A stretch of 64,000 nucleotides of DNA, taken from contig JARIBO010000008.1 of NCBI GenBank assembly GCA_029257405.1, forward strand, positions 1-64,000, read 5' to 3'. Below the pieces are notes generated by a model. That model worked only from the letters and a program-made list of their open reading frames with translations. It searched no databases and was not told the origin of the DNA. The position numbers and the translations under genes are program-made. Shown piece by piece: positions 62,539 through 64,000 of this stretch (position 1 is its first letter; every line of letters starts with the position of its first letter). The DNA comes from Caryophanales bacterium (GTDB lineage: Bacteria > Bacillota > Bacilli > Bacillales > Amphibacillaceae).

Positions 62539-63625
62539 AATTATCTAAAATATGTGTTTTTGGTTGATTAAATTGATGACTTAATCGACTAATTTTACTT
62601 ATTCTTTCTTCTGCCATTCGATCAGCCGCTAAATAAGTAGGTATATCCTCTTCTTTTGAGATTTCAAAAACACGCATTAAATTTTCATAGATTTTTTCTA
62701 CTTTTTTCATCGCTCTTTCTTGATTATAACCGACCATTTCTTCAGCTACATTAATTACGCCACCTGCATTTATAACAAAATCTGGAGCATATGTGATACC
62801 CATTTCATGCAATAAATCTCCGTGTTTGTCTTCTTTTAGTTGATTATTTGCACTACCTGCTATTGCTTTTGCTTTAAATTGTTTAATTGTTTGATCATTA
62901 ATTACTGCACCAAGTGCACAAGGTACAAATATATCACAATCGACAGAATAAATTTCATCAGGTTCTACAGCAGTAGCCCCGAAATCTACGACAGCACGAC
63001 TTACAGCTTCTTTGTTAATATCTGTAACGATTAATTTTGCGCCTTCTTCAAATAAGTATTTACACAAGGTATACGCTACATGACCTATCCCTTGAACTGC
63101 TATTACTTTATTTTCTAAAGAACGATTATTAAAAGTAACTTCAGCAGTTGCTTTAATTCCTTGATAAATCCCATAAGCGGTCACAGGTGATGGATCTCCA
63201 GAGCTTATTCCACTCGAAGTACCAGCGACATACTTGGTCTCCATATTGATATAATCCATATCTTGTTCAGTTGTTCCTACATCTTCTGCAGTGATGTAAC
63301 TTCCACCTAAACTATTAACATATTGACCAAATTTTCTAAACATCGCTTCACTTTTATCTACTCTAGGGTCACCTATAATAACTGCTTTGCCTCCGCCTAA
63401 ATTTAAACCTGCAGCTGCATTTTTATAAGTCATACCTTTTGCAAGTCTAAGCGCATCTTCAAGCGCTTCTTCTTCTGAATGGTATGGCCACATACGTGTA
63501 CCACCTAAAGCAGGACCAAGCGTTGTGTCATGAATGACGATAATTGCTCTTAAGCCCGTTTCTTTATCAGAACAATAGATAACTTGTTCATAATCATCTT
63601 CTTCTAATCTTTCAAAAAGATTCAT
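62537..63625 (-). CDS. bcd: Leucine dehydrogenase (branched-chain amino acid dehydrogenase)
   Basis: A 362-residue NAD-dependent enzyme that deaminates leucine, valine and isoleucine to 2-oxoacids, the substrates of the BCKDH genes downstream. The catalytic Lys80 is in [12 protein letters not shown], with [13 protein letters not shown] before it and the dinucleotide site [12 protein letters not shown]. The ATG at 63625 follows AAGGAGTGA; a GTG nine bases upstream is within that site. Bacillus places ptb and buk around bcd; both are absent here. A CodY-like box and a dyad lie upstream. Confidence 0.95.
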   Translation of the reverse strand: MNLFERLEEDDYEQVIYCSDKETGLRAIIVIHDTTLGPALGGTRMWPYHSEEEALEDALRLAKGMTYKNAAAGLNLGGGKAVIIGDPRVDKSEAMFRKFGQYVNSLGGSYITAEDVGTTEQDMDYINMETKYVAGTSSGISSGDPSPVTAYGIYQGIKATAEVTFNNRSLENKVIAVQGIGHVAYTLCKYLFEEGAKLIVTDINKEAVSRAVVDFGATAVEPDEIYSVDCDIFVPCALGAVINDQTIKQFKAKAIAGSANNQLKEDKHGDLLHEMGITYAPDFVINAGGVINVAEEMVGYNQERAMKKVEKIYENLMRVFEISKEEDIPTYLAADRMAEERISKISRLSHQFNQPKTHILDN

Positions 63626-63660
63626 TGAAATCACTCCTTATCATATTATTAATCATGTAT

Positions 63661-63675
63661 AATTGTCAGAATATT
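63661..63675. promoter_or_regulatory. Candidate CodY box in front of bcd
   Basis: AATTGTCAGAATATT matches 13 of 15 positions of the CodY consensus AATTTTCWGAAAATT. It lies 36-50 bp before the bcd ATG and downstream of a minus-strand -10 TATAAT at 63693-63698, so it would fall just after the start point. CodY senses branched-chain amino acids. Confidence 0.55.
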
Positions 63676-63717
63676 AAGTCTATATGTGTGTTATTATAAC
63701 TACACTGTATGGGTTTA

Positions 63718-63762
63718 AGCATACTTTATAGTAATAATTATCGCAAGTAATTATTGTATGCT
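63718..63762. repeat. Long interrupted dyad in the bcd/DUF2627 intergenic region
   Basis: AGCATAC (63718-63724) and AATAATTA (63733-63740) on the left pair with TAATTATT (63748-63755) and GTATGCT (63756-63762) on the right, with eight unpaired bases in the left arm and a 7-base centre. It sits about 20 bp upstream of the bcd -10. It looks like a regulator site rather than a terminator, as both genes diverge. Confidence 0.6.
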
Positions 63763-63797
63763 ATTTATCCATAATCATTTTAATAAATTAAAAGGTT

Positions 63798-63806
63798 TGC
63801 TATAAT
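63798..63806 (+). promoter_or_regulatory. Extended -10 promoter for the DUF2627 gene
   Basis: TGCTATAAT is an extended -10, 34 bp before the ATG at 63841, with no clear -35. Confidence 0.5.
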
Positions 63807-63840
63807 AAAATAAGAATTGAATAAATATGAGGAGATAGTT

Positions 63841-64000
63841 ATGATTAGGATTATTGCAGTTATGATACTATTTATTCCTGGCATTATTGGAGCCTATGGA
63901 ATTAAACTTATGAGAGATGCACTATTTAGTGATTTTTATCCAATATTCTTTCATATTAGCCTTCAATTTATAGTTGGATTCATCATGTTTGCTGCAGGCC
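63841..64000 (+). CDS. DUF2627 small membrane protein (3' end missing)
   Basis: The first 53 residues are visible: MIRIIAVMILFIPGIIGAYG, IKLMRDALFSDFYPIFFH, ISLQFIVGFIMFAAG, giving two hydrophobic segments. MIRIIA...PGIIxAYGIKLMRD is the DUF2627 (YqzF) pattern. In Bacillus yqzF sits next to bkdR at the head of the bkd cluster, so its place divergent from bcd fits. The ribosome site is GAGGAG. Function unknown; the gene runs off the window. Confidence 0.78.
   Translation, partial: MIRIIAVMILFIPGIIGAYGIKLMRDALFSDFYPIFFHISLQFIVGFIMFAAG

Overview
This window is AT-rich chromosomal DNA from a low-GC, non-sporulating Firmicute. It most probably belongs to the Staphylococcaceae, on the side of the genera related to Staphylococcus (for example Jeotgalicoccus, Nosocomiicoccus or Salinicoccus); the genus is inference. 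The evidence is a NEAT/sortase B haem locus, a CstR-type regulator with a rhodanese, zinc-less MsrB and a DHFR next to ThyA. In addition, several blocks keep the gene order of the Bacillus yne, ypb/ypc, ynb, yqj and bkd regions but lack their sporulation genes. Every gene looks intact apart from the two cut by the window ends. I saw no insertion sequence, prophage, CRISPR array, tRNA or rRNA. The window is mainly core genome, and I did not find a new defence or mobile system in it.

Layout. 1-4267: haem-iron locus (NEAT surface protein, haem-binding lipoprotein, permease, ATPase, sortase B). 4396-5850: thyA-folA. 5944-6935: tatA-tatC, separated by an intrinsic terminator. 7009-8481: lone MnhB-like protein, CcdC and a DUF2621 protein. 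8771-19652: aconitase, a thioesterase, YneQ, an inverted block (yneR-like, yidD, folE2, plsY), a CoA-binding protein, and topoisomerase IV parE-parC. 19742-27168: a TetR regulator with a clear operator, followed by a six-gene acyl-CoA catabolic operon resembling Bacillus yngJ-I-H-HB-F-E. 27318-33523: two-GTPase dynamin-like protein, 5'-3' exonuclease, CstR-like regulator, rhodanese and haem O synthase (ctaB). 33688-39809 (minus strand): polysaccharide deacetylase, a small conserved protein, msrB with two tandem msrA copies, yneF, tkt, ynzC. 39989-40609: lexA with a LexA box. 40674-48832 (minus): mutS-mutL-miaA-hfq, hflX and a PLP enzyme. 49079-51386: RNase Z and aldehyde dehydrogenase. 51435-55900 (minus): dinB, M20 peptidase, acyl-CoA carboxyltransferase, methylmalonyl-CoA epimerase. 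55998-56138: a 46-residue Prli42-like membrane protein. 56160-63625 (minus): ArAE-type membrane protein, bacilliredoxin, branched-chain 2-oxoacid dehydrogenase (E2, E1 beta, E1 alpha, E3) and leucine dehydrogenase. 63841-64000: start of a DUF2627 gene.

How the genes fit together. The most coherent theme is branched-chain amino acid catabolism. Leucine dehydrogenase and the BCKDH complex at the right end would make branched acyl-CoAs, and the TetR-controlled operon at 20-27 kb could carry isovaleryl-CoA on to HMG-CoA. The HMG-CoA lyase of the Bacillus version is missing, as are ptb and buk. Putative CodY, CcpA (cre) and unassigned dyad sites flank bcd and lpd. Convergent gene pairs repeatedly share hairpins that overlap their stop codons. 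The regulatory sites I find most persuasive are the 11-bp-arm operator at 20374-20401, the LexA box at 39915-39928 and the promoter-operator overlap in front of cstR.
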